Assembly (NCBI GenBank): GCA_023441845.1
Contig: JAEZNF010000145.1
Coordinates: 1-7,875, forward strand
Source of the DNA: Bacillota bacterium
Lineage (GTDB): Bacteria > Bacillota > Clostridia > Acetivibrionales > DSM-2933
Length of the DNA: 7,875 bases
Direction of reading: 5' to 3'
In this document: positions 1 through 5,919 of the stretch, piece after piece
How positions within the stretch are numbered: position 1 is the first letter of the stretch
Layout: each line of letters starts with the position of its first letter
The notes under the pieces: model-generated
What the model was told of the DNA's origin: nothing
Seen by the model: only the letters and a program-made list of their open reading frames with translations
Databases searched by the model: none
Program-made: the position numbers and the translations under genes

Positions 1-2
1 TA

Positions 3-1199
3 GCTGTTTCGGCTTTAAAACCCGAACCAATTCCCCTTGATGTAAAAGTGGTTTTGGTGGGCAGCGAGTACCTTTATCAGGTTCTTTACGAATATGATGA
101 GGATTTCAGGAAGCTTTTTAAAGTGAAGGTTGATTTTGACGAGGAAATGGAAAGAAATGAAGAGAACATGATGAAGCTGGCACAGTTTGTAAGATCGTTC
201 TGTATAAGGGAGAATACGCTGCATTTTGACAGAACAGGGCTTGCAAAGGTAGTTGAATACAGCTCATGGCTTGTTGAAGATCAGGCAAAGCTATCGACCA
301 GGTTTAACGACATAGTGGAGATATTGTGTGAATCCTGTGTATGGGCTGAAATTGACGGAAGCGAACTGGTTAAAGCAGAACATGTTAAAAAGGCAGTAGA
401 TGAGAAGATTTTCAGGTCAAACAAGTATGACAAGAAGATTCTCGAAAGCTTGCAGGATGGCACCATAATGATTGATACAGAAGGAGAAGTGGTTGGACAG
501 ATAAACGGCCTTACCATAATTGACGTAGGTGATTATTCCTTCGGTAAGCCCTCAAGGATCACTTCCAACACATATATCGGTGAAAGCGGTATAGTAAATA
601 TAGAACGTGAGATAGAAATGAGCGGAACTTCACATTCAAAAGGCGTTTTGATTCTTTCGGGCTATATAGGGCAGAAATATGCGCAGGATATACCCCTTTC
701 CTTATCGGCCAGCCTGTGTTTTGAACAACTGTACGGTGGAGTTGACGGTGACAGCGCTTCAAGTGCGGAATTGTATGCAATTCTTTCAAGTTTGGCAGAA
801 GTTCCTATTAAACAAAGTATTGCCGTTACCGGTTCGGTTAATCAGAAGGGCGAAATACAGCCTATAGGCGGAGCTACGAGCAAAATAGAAGGCTTTTTTG
901 AACTTTGCAAGATTCGTGGCCTTACAGGAAAACAAGGTGTGATAATCCCGCACCAGAATGTCAGGAATCTTGTTTTAAACGATGAAGTAATTGAAGCGGT
1001 TAAAAACAAAATGTTTCATATATATCCCGTTAAAACAATTGATGAGGGTATTGAGATATTAACAGGATATAAGTCGGGAGAAAGGAAAAAGGACGGAACA
1101 TACGCATCTGACACCATTAATTATCTGGTATATGAAAAGTTGAAGAAATATGCACTCAAGGTTGCAAACTTTGGAAAAGACGATAAAAAGGCCAGGTAA
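3..1199 (+). CDS. Lon-like ATP-dependent protease, C-terminal part (5' truncated)
   Basis: This is the last 398 residues of a Lon-family (peptidase S16) protease; the reading frame is open to the left edge at codon 3-5, so the ATPase Walker motifs lie outside the window. The left third is charged and helical, as expected for the end of an AAA+ module and its lid. The protease domain follows at about 440-1080. The catalytic serine is the first Ser of DGDSASS (codon 753-755). The partner lysine lies in GGATSKIEG (codon 882-884), after the conserved GSVNQKGEIQPIGG stretch. The sequence resembles the Lon-like proteins of Clostridia and other bacteria often annotated LonB or AAA_32/Lon, rather than classical LonA, which has a different N-domain and PKDGPSAG at the serine. 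It probably degrades misfolded or regulatory proteins in the cytoplasm; substrates are unknown. The internal GTG at 48 is not a start, because coding homology-like sequence continues upstream. A terminator follows 40 nt after the stop. Confidence 0.92.
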   Translation, partial: AVSALKPEPIPLDVKVVLVGSEYLYQVLYEYDEDFRKLFKVKVDFDEEMERNEENMMKLAQFVRSFCIRENTLHFDRTGLAKVVEYSSWLVEDQAKLSTRFNDIVEILCESCVWAEIDGSELVKAEHVKKAVDEKIFRSNKYDKKILESLQDGTIMIDTEGEVVGQINGLTIIDVGDYSFGKPSRITSNTYIGESGIVNIEREIEMSGTSHSKGVLILSGYIGQKYAQDIPLSLSASLCFEQLYGGVDGDSASSAELYAILSSLAEVPIKQSIAVTGSVNQKGEIQPIGGATSKIEGFFELCKIRGLTGKQGVIIPHQNVRNLVLNDEVIEAVKNKMFHIYPVKTIDEGIEILTGYKSGERKKDGTYASDTINYLVYEKLKKYALKVANFGKDDKKAR

Positions 1200-1239
1200 T
1201 ACAGGTTAAGTTGTATGAAATATATTAAAAGGCCATTTA

Positions 1240-1268
1240 AAAAGCTCACCTCAAAGGTGGGCTTTTTT
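1240..1268 (+). terminator. Intrinsic terminator of the Lon-like protease gene
   Basis: The arms AAAAGCTCACC (1240-1250) and GGTGGGCTTTT (1256-1266) pair over 11 positions with one T-G wobble. They enclose a 5-nt loop and run into a T tract ending at 1268. It lies 40 nt after the protease stop codon, so transcription probably ends here and the next genes need their own promoters. Confidence 0.9.
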
Positions 1269-1354
1269 AATCGTATTTATAATTATATAAGGTGCTATTG
1301 ATTTTTATTGTTTATAAATGGCAGCATTAGGTACAGTTAAAATATAGCTTATAC

Positions 1355-1360
1355 TATAAT
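1355..1360 (+). promoter_or_regulatory. Candidate -10 box for the structured RNA
   Basis: A perfect TATAAT stands at 1355-1360. The predicted start near 1367 coincides with the first base of the outer helix of the structured RNA candidate. No good -35 is visible at 16-18 bp (TACAGT at 1332-1337 is a poor match) and there is no TG extension, so the call rests on the -10 and its position. Confidence 0.4.
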
Positions 1361-1366
1361 TGTGCT

Positions 1367-1465
1367 ACACCTTCAGTGGGTGCCGCGAAGGGCCCGCTTA
1401 GAAAGTGGAAGTAATATTTTAAGTGCCTTAATCATAGCGGGAAAGTTGAAGTGTTAAAATATTAC
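1367..1465 (+). ncRNA. Candidate structured pseudoknotted RNA, family not recognised
   Basis: Four helices can be drawn that are mutually compatible. Outer helix: ACAC-C-TTCA (1367-1375, one bulged C) with TGAAGTGT (1447-1454). Small hairpin: GTGG (1376-1379) with CCGC (1383-1386), one wobble. Inner helix: CCCGCT (1393-1398) with AGCGGG (1436-1441). Pseudoknot helix: GTAATATTTTAA (1411-1422), in the loop of the inner helix, with TTAAAATATTAC (1454-1465), 12 perfect pairs; the outer and pseudoknot helices meet at T1454, so one end pair must give way. The GC-rich block here stands out from AT-rich surroundings. Two near-identical segments, GAAAGTGGAAGT (1401-1412) and GAAAGTTGAAGT (1441-1452), flank the helices. 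No long open frame covers it and no poly-U terminator follows. It could be a riboswitch-like leader for the HAD gene or an independent small RNA. I do not recognise its sequence as a riboswitch class I know; the clostridial raiA RNA should be among families tested. Confidence 0.5.
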
Positions 1466-1475
1466 ACTCAAATTT

Positions 1476-1520
1476 CTAATTTAACAAGCAAAAAAAATAT
1501 ATATATGTTAAAATAATTAG
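1476..1520. repeat. AT-rich imperfect inverted repeat before the HAD gene
   Basis: CTAAT plus TTAACA (1476-1486) pairs with TGTTAA (1506-1511) and ATTAG (1516-1520), with four bases bulged on the right arm. The right arm begins TGTTAAAATA, a copy of the sequence starting at 1452. It could therefore compete for the 1415-1422 strand of the pseudoknot helix. The low complexity makes chance pairing possible. Confidence 0.35.
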
Positions 1521-1546
1521 CAGGAAACACAAATTTTAGGTATAAT
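1517..1546 (+). promoter_or_regulatory. Sigma-A-type promoter of the HAD hydrolase gene
   Basis: TTAGCA (1517-1522, 4 of 6 consensus bases) and a perfect TATAAT (1541-1546) are separated by 18 bp. The predicted start near 1553 leaves a leader of about 16 nt holding the ribosome binding site GAGAGGG (1554-1560), eight bases before the ATG. Confidence 0.6.
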
Positions 1547-1568
1547 TATACTTGAGAGGGTATAAATA

Positions 1569-2294
1569 ATGGCAAGTATTATTAAATACATTCTTTTCGA
1601 TTGCATGGAAACTCTTATTGACCTGACAGAGCTTCCTACAATGCGGGATTATGCGTTCTGGGCGTACAATGGTTCAGGTGCGGAAAGCTTATGGGGGAGC
1701 TTTGAGGATTTTTATAGTGATTATATACGTGCCAGGAAGTCCATGGAAGAAAAGCTTCCCAAGTATAGGGAATATGAAATTTTAGAGAGGTTTAAGCTGG
1801 CTGCAGCTTTCAATGCAGGCTCAGATGCATTCTTAACGCCGGATGAAACAGCAAAAATGCTGTATGATAATTATTGGAGAAACTATGTATCAAAGTGCTA
1901 TGTTAAGTCAGATGTCATGGAAGTGCTGCCGGAACTGTCAAAAAAGTATCATCTTGGAGTAGTATCAAATTTTATGGTTGAAAACGGCATTGAAGAACTG
2001 CTTTTAAGAAATAATATCAAGTATTACTTCAAGTTTGTTGTTACTTCAGTCAAAGAAGGTTGGCGAAAACCTTATAATGGTATTTACAATATAGCAATTG
2101 AGAAAACAGGTGTTAATAAGGACTATATAATGTTTATAGGCGATGACTATATAAATGATTATAAAGGACCGGGAAGTATAGGCATAAAGGCTGTCTTACT
2201 AGACAGAAATAATAAATATCCGCAAGTTGATAAACGGATACGGGATTTTTATCAGTTGGAAAACTACATTAGCGGAGAACCTAAAACTGTATAA
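1569..2294 (+). CDS. HAD-superfamily hydrolase (subfamily IA-like) with atypical motif I
   Basis: This 241-residue protein carries the HAD motifs in order. Motif I is FDCMETL with nucleophile D11, motif II is VVSNF with S133 and N134, motif III is K167 in RKPYNGIY, and motif IV is GDDYINDYKG with D192, D193 and D197. Residues about 19-115 are mainly helical and correspond to a C1-type cap, as in subfamily I enzymes. Length and order fit haloacid dehalogenase-like and phosphatase-like relatives. The usual second aspartate of motif I (DxDxT), the general acid/base of HAD phosphatases, is replaced by M13. Dehalogenases and phosphonoacetaldehyde hydrolase also lack it, so the reaction cannot be assumed to be phosphate ester hydrolysis. 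ATG 1569 is supported by GAGAGGG eight bases upstream. The gene has its own promoter and sits 104 nt downstream of the structured RNA candidate. Substrate unknown; cytoplasmic, with no signal peptide or membrane segment. Confidence 0.88.
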   Translation: MASIIKYILFDCMETLIDLTELPTMRDYAFWAYNGSGAESLWGSFEDFYSDYIRARKSMEEKLPKYREYEILERFKLAAAFNAGSDAFLTPDETAKMLYDNYWRNYVSKCYVKSDVMEVLPELSKKYHLGVVSNFMVENGIEELLLRNNIKYYFKFVVTSVKEGWRKPYNGIYNIAIEKTGVNKDYIMFIGDDYINDYKGPGSIGIKAVLLDRNNKYPQVDKRIRDFYQLENYISGEPKTV

Positions 2295-2406
2295 AAATAT
2301 GCAAGTTGGTGGTTTCATGAAAGGCGGAGTTTTTTGAGCTACACAGTCAAAAGTGGAAATAGGTTCTTACCTGGTAATGATTTGGTTTAGATAAGTTTAC
2401 TTACCT

Positions 2407-2413
2407 AGAGGAG
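2407..2413 (+). promoter_or_regulatory. Ribosome binding site shared by two overlapping starts
   Basis: AGAGGAG serves the diguanylate cyclase ATG at 2423 (9-nt gap). An out-of-frame ATG lies at 2419 (5-nt gap), reading the 17-residue peptide MYECERCYEKQGVFSNN to a stop at 2470-2472. The longer gap is the better start for the real gene, but initiation at 2419 would compete with it. Confidence 0.55.
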
Positions 2414-2422
2414 AAAACATGT

Positions 2423-3259
2423 ATGAGTGTGAAAGGTGTTATGAAAAGCAAGGTGTTTTTAGCAATAATTAATTTCATAATGGTTTTGTTAATTGGATTT
2501 TTTGATTACAGGACCGGGATTGAGATGAATGTTACAATACTTTATCTAGTTCCAATATGTATTATCACGTGGTACCTGGGGGAGATTGTAGGCATTATAA
2601 CGGCCGACTTATGTGCAGGGGTATACCTGGCTTCAGATTTGATAGGCAGGCATGTATACACAAACAACCTGATAGCTTGCTGGAACGCCTTAATGTATCT
2701 GGCATTTTTTTCAGTAGTTGCATATATACTTTCAAGGCTTAAGAAGACAATCCAGAGAGAGAAGAACCTGGCAAGAATAGACTTTTTGACTGATATACCC
2801 AATTTGAAGGGGTTTTATGAATTTGGAGAAAGAGAGATAGAAAAATGTAAGAGGTATAATAGAAAGCTGTCTCTTGCATATGTAGACTGCGATAATTTCA
2901 AGCAGGTAAACGATACCTGCGGTCATGAGGCTGGGGACAAGCTTTTGAAGCTGATTGCCGAAACAATACAGGATAGCATAAGGAATACAGACCTTGTAGC
3001 AAGATTAGGCGGAGATGAATTTGTTGTTATGTTTGATGAGACTGGAATTGATACAGTTCACAATGTATTGGACAGAGTCGATAAGAACCTGAAAGAGGCT
3101 GTTAAAAGGGAGAATTTTAATGTTACATTCAGCGTGGGAGTAGCAATTTTTGATAAAGTACCCGATACCCTTGAAGAAGCGGTTAAGAAAGCAGATGAAC
3201 TCATGTATGCCGTAAAAAAGACCGGTAAGAATATGGTTAAATATCAGCTCCTATCATAA
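2423..3259 (+). CDS. Membrane-bound GGDEF diguanylate cyclase
   Basis: The 278-residue protein makes cyclic di-GMP from two GTP. Four hydrophobic segments (about residues 10-28, 36-52, 55-75 and 83-104) form an N-terminal membrane sensor with no family name I can assign. A short basic linker follows (RLKKTIQREKN, 105-115), then a complete GGDEF domain from about 118. Visible key features are DFLTDIPN (120-127), the metal ligand D155 in DCDNF, GHEAGD (167-172), and the intact active loop GGDEF (196-200). RNTD (187-190) sits five residues before GGDEF and is a canonical RxxD inhibitory site, so the enzyme should be active and subject to product feedback. There is no EAL, HD-GYP or PAS domain. 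The start at 2423 follows AGAGGAG by nine bases. It stands alone, 128 nt after the HAD gene; I see no convincing promoter or terminator next to it. The signal it senses is unknown. Confidence 0.93.
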   Translation: MSVKGVMKSKVFLAIINFIMVLLIGFFDYRTGIEMNVTILYLVPICIITWYLGEIVGIITADLCAGVYLASDLIGRHVYTNNLIACWNALMYLAFFSVVAYILSRLKKTIQREKNLARIDFLTDIPNLKGFYEFGEREIEKCKRYNRKLSLAYVDCDNFKQVNDTCGHEAGDKLLKLIAETIQDSIRNTDLVARLGGDEFVVMFDETGIDTVHNVLDRVDKNLKEAVKRENFNVTFSVGVAIFDKVPDTLEEAVKKADELMYAVKKTGKNMVKYQLLS

Positions 3260-3344
3260 ATTGGAGGTTGATTTTTCATCGTTTAAATATCCGCTGTAAA
3301 TTCTCTTGGAAAGCCTGTTTTAATAAATTAATTTTGGGTAATTA

Positions 3345-3374
3345 TTGTACAAACGCTATGTATTAAACTATAAT
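3345..3374 (+). promoter_or_regulatory. Candidate promoter of the flavodiiron protein gene
   Basis: TTGTAC (3345-3350) and a perfect TATAAT (3369-3374) are 18 bp apart. The start near 3381 gives a leader of about 67 nt. An AT-rich dyad, ATAAAT (3377-3382) with ATTTAT (3387-3392), overlaps the start point and could be an operator. I see no clear match to a PerR, Fur or Rex box. Confidence 0.5.
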
Positions 3375-3447
3375 ATATAAATCAATATTTATGAACTAAG
3401 TACTTATATAAGAAAGATAATATAGGAATTTGGAGGGAGAAACATTT

Positions 3448-4641
3448 ATGGTTGAGATTAAAAAGAATATTTACTGGCTGGGGCTTAAGGATTGGGAACT
3501 AAGAAAATTTCACGGGCATGAGTTATCAACCCACAGGGGTTCAGCATATAATTCTTATCTTATTAAGGATGAGAAAACCGTACTTGTTGATACGGTGTGG
3601 TACCCTTATCAGGAACAATTCGGAGAAATATTGGAAAAGGATGTCGGCCTTGAAAATATAGACATGATTGTTATTAACCACTCTGAGCCTGATCATGCGG
3701 GCAGTCTGGGCTATATAATGTCCAAAATACCGAATGTACCCATTTACTGTACAAAGAATGGGGCCAACATCTTGAAAAAGTATTTCAATAAGGAATGGAA
3801 TTTCAATATTGTCAAGACAGGAGATACCATTAATATAGGAAAGTATGAGCTCGTTTTTGTAGAAATGCAGATGATACACTGGCCTGACAGCATGATGACA
3901 TATGTTAAGGGAGCAGATACAGTGCTTTCAAATGACGCTTTCGGGCAGCATTATTCTTCGCCGGGATTGTTTAATGATGAGTCAGACACTTGCGAAGTTT
4001 ACCAGGAGGCAATAAAGTACTACGCAAATATATTAACTCCTTTCAGCGCCCTTATTAAAAAGAAGATCGAAGAAATTAAGGCCATGAACCTGAAAATAGA
4101 TATGATTGCACCTAGTCACGGAATTATCTGGAGGGACAATCCCATGCAGATTGTCGACAAGTATTATGAGTGGTCGCAGGATTACAACGAAGGGACCGTC
4201 ACTATTTTTTACGATACAATGTATGATACAACAAAGAAAATGGCTGAGGCTATCGGCGAAGGCCTCATGAAAAACAATATAAGGTTTAAAATATACAACG
4301 CGGCAATTACCGATAAAAGTGACCTGATGACCGAATTGTTCAAGTCAAAAGGAATAATTGCCGGAAGCTGTACGGTAAATAACAATGTGCTGTCCTCCAT
4401 TGCCATGATTCTGGAAGAAATAAAGGGCTTTAAGTTTAAAAACAAGATTGCCGCGGGTTTTGGAAGCTATGGCTGGAGTGGGGAATCACCAAAAATAATA
4501 AACCAGAAATTTGAGGATGCAGGATTAAAAGTTATTGGCGAGCCTATAAAGGTCCAATACCAGCTCACAGAAGAAGATTTGAATAAATGTATTGAGTTCG
4601 GGGAACTTTTTGCAAAACAGGTTACAGGTAACGGACAATAG
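3448..4641 (+). CDS. fprA: Flavodiiron protein, A-type flavoprotein (O2/NO reductase)
   Basis: This is a full-length 397-residue flavodiiron protein. Residues about 1-248 form the metallo-beta-lactamase-like domain with a diiron site: H78, E80 and D82 in HSEPDH, H144 in IHWPDS, D163 in SNDAF, and H224 in PSHG. These correspond to the ligand set of Moorella-type FprA. Residues about 250-392 are a flavodoxin domain binding FMN, with the phosphate loop near TIFYDTMYDTT (252-262) and the loop GSYGWSG (339-345). There is no rubredoxin or reductase extension, so electrons must come from a separate donor such as rubredoxin. In anaerobes such proteins reduce O2 to water, or NO to N2O, protecting oxygen-sensitive enzymes in the cytoplasm. 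ATG 3448 is chosen because GGAGGGAG (3432-3439) lies eight bases upstream; TTG 3430 would overlap that site. The gene has its own promoter and terminator. Whether O2 or NO is preferred cannot be read from the sequence. Confidence 0.96.
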   Translation: MVEIKKNIYWLGLKDWELRKFHGHELSTHRGSAYNSYLIKDEKTVLVDTVWYPYQEQFGEILEKDVGLENIDMIVINHSEPDHAGSLGYIMSKIPNVPIYCTKNGANILKKYFNKEWNFNIVKTGDTINIGKYELVFVEMQMIHWPDSMMTYVKGADTVLSNDAFGQHYSSPGLFNDESDTCEVYQEAIKYYANILTPFSALIKKKIEEIKAMNLKIDMIAPSHGIIWRDNPMQIVDKYYEWSQDYNEGTVTIFYDTMYDTTKKMAEAIGEGLMKNNIRFKIYNAAITDKSDLMTELFKSKGIIAGSCTVNNNVLSSIAMILEEIKGFKFKNKIAAGFGSYGWSGESPKIINQKFEDAGLKVIGEPIKVQYQLTEEDLNKCIEFGELFAKQVTGNGQ

Positions 4642-4699
4642 ACGGTGTGCTTCATCCCGAATGATTCGCATATATTAAGCAAATAACAACTAAATGATT

Positions 4700-4749
4700 G
4701 TGGGAGTGTCTGCAGTGGTTTCAGTATATTGCGAATACTCCCACTTTTT
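4700..4749 (+). terminator. Intrinsic terminator of the flavodiiron gene
   Basis: GTGGGAGTGT (4700-4709) pairs with ATACTCCCAC (4735-4744), eight perfect pairs plus a G-T and a T-A. Inner pairing is possible (GCA 4712-4714 with TGC 4730-4732). TTTTT follows directly. It lies about 60 nt after the flavodiiron stop codon. Confidence 0.88.
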
Positions 4750-4778
4750 ACGTTTTACAAAAAATACATTTATATGTT

Positions 4779-4820
4779 TCGCGAAAAACATTTTACATTT
4801 CTAATTCTATTTTTTCGCGA
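4779..4820. repeat. Perfect inverted repeat with TCGCGA ends
   Basis: TCGCGAAAAA (4779-4788) and TTTTTCGCGA (4811-4820) are perfect 10-bp complements around a 22-nt AT-rich spacer. The left arm lies in a local palindrome TTTCGCGAAA (4777-4786). No T tract follows, so it is not an ordinary terminator. It belongs with the second repeat at 4839-4882, which has the same spacer length. Confidence 0.6.
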
Positions 4821-4838
4821 TATCATAAACCTTAATTC

Positions 4839-4882
4839 ATTGAACGCGCAACACTTCATGAAAATTCTTTCGCGCGTTCAAT
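4839..4882. repeat. Perfect inverted repeat with CGCG-rich arms
   Basis: ATTGAACGCGC (4839-4849) and GCGCGTTCAAT (4872-4882) are perfect 11-bp complements around a 22-nt spacer. The right arm ends on the first base of a TATAAT (4882-4887), so a protein bound here could affect a promoter, though no good -35 is visible for that box. No run of T follows the dyad. Confidence 0.62.
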
Positions 4883-4949
4883 ATAATTTAATGGTATGCC
4901 TATATTTATCCTAAATATTTGTTTGAAAATAAAAAAATAATAATATATG

Positions 4950-4958
4950 TGCTATAAT
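4950..4958 (+). promoter_or_regulatory. Extended -10 promoter of the small membrane protein gene
   Basis: TGCTATAAT is a perfect -10 with the TG extension, which allows a weak or absent -35. Transcription would start near 4965, inside the dyad at 4961-4983. The same nine bases recur before the DUF486 gene at 6764-6772. Confidence 0.55.
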
Positions 4959-4960
4959 TA

Positions 4961-4983
4961 AAGATAGTTATGGCAACTATCTT
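4961..4983. promoter_or_regulatory. Perfect 9-bp dyad at the transcription start: operator or 5' hairpin
   Basis: AAGATAGTT (4961-4969) and AACTATCTT (4975-4983) are perfect complements around ATGGC. The dyad begins two bases after the -10 box and spans the predicted start, the classic place for a repressor operator. As RNA it would form a hairpin at the extreme 5' end. GCTTTTAC follows, which is too poor in T for a firm terminator call. I do not recognise the regulator. Confidence 0.5.
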
Positions 4984-5016
4984 GCTTTTACTATAATATT
5001 GAACTATGGTGAGTTT

Positions 5017-5385
5017 ATGGGCGATTTGAATGAATTTCTCTTGGGTTTGATCGAAGCTTTTGCAAAAGTTGGAGCGATTGGGCTTCTTACAGCGTTTTTA
5101 TCGCTGATTGTTGCTTTTATATTCGATTATAAGAATATCAGAGAGGAAAAAAGCAGCTTAAGCACAGGTGTCGGAAATGCACTCTTAGTGCTGCATTCAT
5201 TCATGGAACCAGGAAGGAAGCCGCAGACAGAGCAGGTCATTGTAATAAAAAAAAGGCGTACGCCTGTTGAGAAAAAGATTGCCGGAATAACAGGTGTCGA
5301 CTATTATAATCTATATATCAGAGGATACAAATACCTAAAATACAAGAGATATAGTAAGTTAAAAACATTTAAAAACTACGAGTAA
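5017..5385 (+). CDS. Small membrane protein of unknown function
   Basis: I do not recognise this 122-residue protein. An acidic N-terminus leads into one hydrophobic segment (about residues 17-37, VGAIGLLTAFLSLIVAFIF). A hydrophilic domain follows that becomes strongly basic towards the end, with Lys/Arg/Tyr-rich sequence such as YKYLKYKRYSKLK. That pattern suggests a single-pass membrane anchor with a positively charged, probably cytoplasmic tail. ATG 5017 is preferred because TGGTGAG (5007-5013) is a plausible ribosome binding site. TTG 4999 is in frame but has no such site and directly follows a TATAAT-like string. An extended -10 promoter and a perfect dyad precede the gene. Its last 10 bases overlap the end of the opposite-strand gene at 5376-5762. 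Codon use looks like that of its neighbours. That it is a real gene is likely; its role is open. Confidence 0.65.
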   Translation: MGDLNEFLLGLIEAFAKVGAIGLLTAFLSLIVAFIFDYKNIREEKSSLSTGVGNALLVLHSFMEPGRKPQTEQVIVIKKRRTPVEKKIAGITGVDYYNLYIRGYKYLKYKRYSKLKTFKNYE

Positions 5386-5762
5386 ATAATTTCATATACT
5401 CTTTGAATTTTTTCAATGGTTGATTTATGTTTATTAGACAGTATTGGCTTAAACATTTCAAGTGTTTTTATGATTTCACCTGAGGCAAGACTGCGTGATT
5501 TTGCCGTTATTAAATGCTCCTTCAGTTTTTTACAGGAATTAATGTAGTAATTGCTCAATTCAACCGAGTTGTTTAAAGTGGACTTATATCGCTCGGGAGA
5601 ATATGTGGCGATAGTTTTCAGTATCTCATAAATCATATTTATATCACTCGGTCTTACCGAAATATCACCGGAATCCCTATTCTGTGAACTCCGAAGAGCG
5701 TTGATTTTTACAACTGCGTTAAGGCTGTTGGCCAATTGTACCAAAAGTTCATTTTTTTCCAT
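5376..5762 (-). CDS. Small helical protein of unknown function
   Basis: This 128-residue protein appears all-helical, soluble and without signal peptide, membrane segment or cysteine cluster (one Cys). It begins MEKNELLVQLANSLNAVVKI and ends with an amphipathic stretch, LEMFKPILSNKHKSTIEKIQ. That layout recalls short clostridial proteins of unknown function whose C-terminus has a proline-containing turn followed by a KxxxTIxxxxK helix; this is a resemblance from memory, not a family assignment. ATG at 5762 is preceded on the minus strand by AGGCAGG, about eight bases away, a modest ribosome binding site. No clear promoter is visible in the AT-rich stretch between it and the divergent LOG gene. 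It converges on the membrane protein gene with a 10-bp overlap, and I see no terminator for either gene. Confidence 0.65.
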   Translation of the reverse strand: MEKNELLVQLANSLNAVVKINALRSSQNRDSGDISVRPSDINMIYEILKTIATYSPERYKSTLNNSVELSNYYINSCKKLKEHLITAKSRSLASGEIIKTLEMFKPILSNKHKSTIEKIQRVYEIIYS

Positions 5763-5851
5763 ATGTATACCTGCCTGTTAGTATTGTCACTGTTATTTTA
5801 TGTTAAATGAATTTATGATGTTACTTTTTATTTGAACATTTATATACATAC

Positions 5852-5879
5852 TTGAATATAAAGCTAGAGAATATATAAT
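5852..5879 (+). promoter_or_regulatory. Sigma-A-type promoter of the LOG-family gene
   Basis: TTGAAT (5852-5857) and a perfect TATAAT (5874-5879) are 16 bp apart. Transcription would start near 5886, so the ATG at 5887 would be almost leaderless. That supports ATG 5920 as the true start. Confidence 0.62.
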
Positions 5880-5919
5880 TATAGATATGATAACAGACAA
5901 ATTCATTCGGAGATTTATA

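Noticed and set aside
1376..1398. T-box or c-di-GMP riboswitch, suggested by GGGTGCCGCG-like sequence
   Set aside because: The T-box core (GGGTGG-ACCGCG context with specifier and antiterminator) and the known c-di-GMP riboswitch cores are absent, and no tRNA-related or matching gene follows.
2367..2377. Short palindrome TTACCTGGTAA before the diguanylate cyclase gene
   Set aside because: Only five base pairs per side with no clear promoter beside it; too weak to call an operator.
3263..3267. GGAGG shortly after the diguanylate cyclase stop
   Set aside because: No start codon at a usable distance opens a frame of meaningful length, so it is probably chance.
3377..3392. PerR/Fur-type operator at the flavodiiron promoter
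   Set aside because: The ATAAAT/ATTTAT dyad is AT-only and short and does not match those box consensuses. It is mentioned only in the promoter entry.
3541..3879. 112-codon minus-strand frame
   Set aside because: It is an antisense shadow of the diiron domain of the flavodiiron gene.
4839..4882. LexA box (GAAC...GTTC)
   Set aside because: The GAAC and GTTC halves are over 25 bases apart, not the four-base gap of the Gram-positive LexA site.
4729..4914. 61-codon plus-strand frame starting with TTG
   Set aside because: It starts inside the flavodiiron terminator, has no ribosome binding site, and runs through both CGCG inverted repeats with no protein-like pattern.
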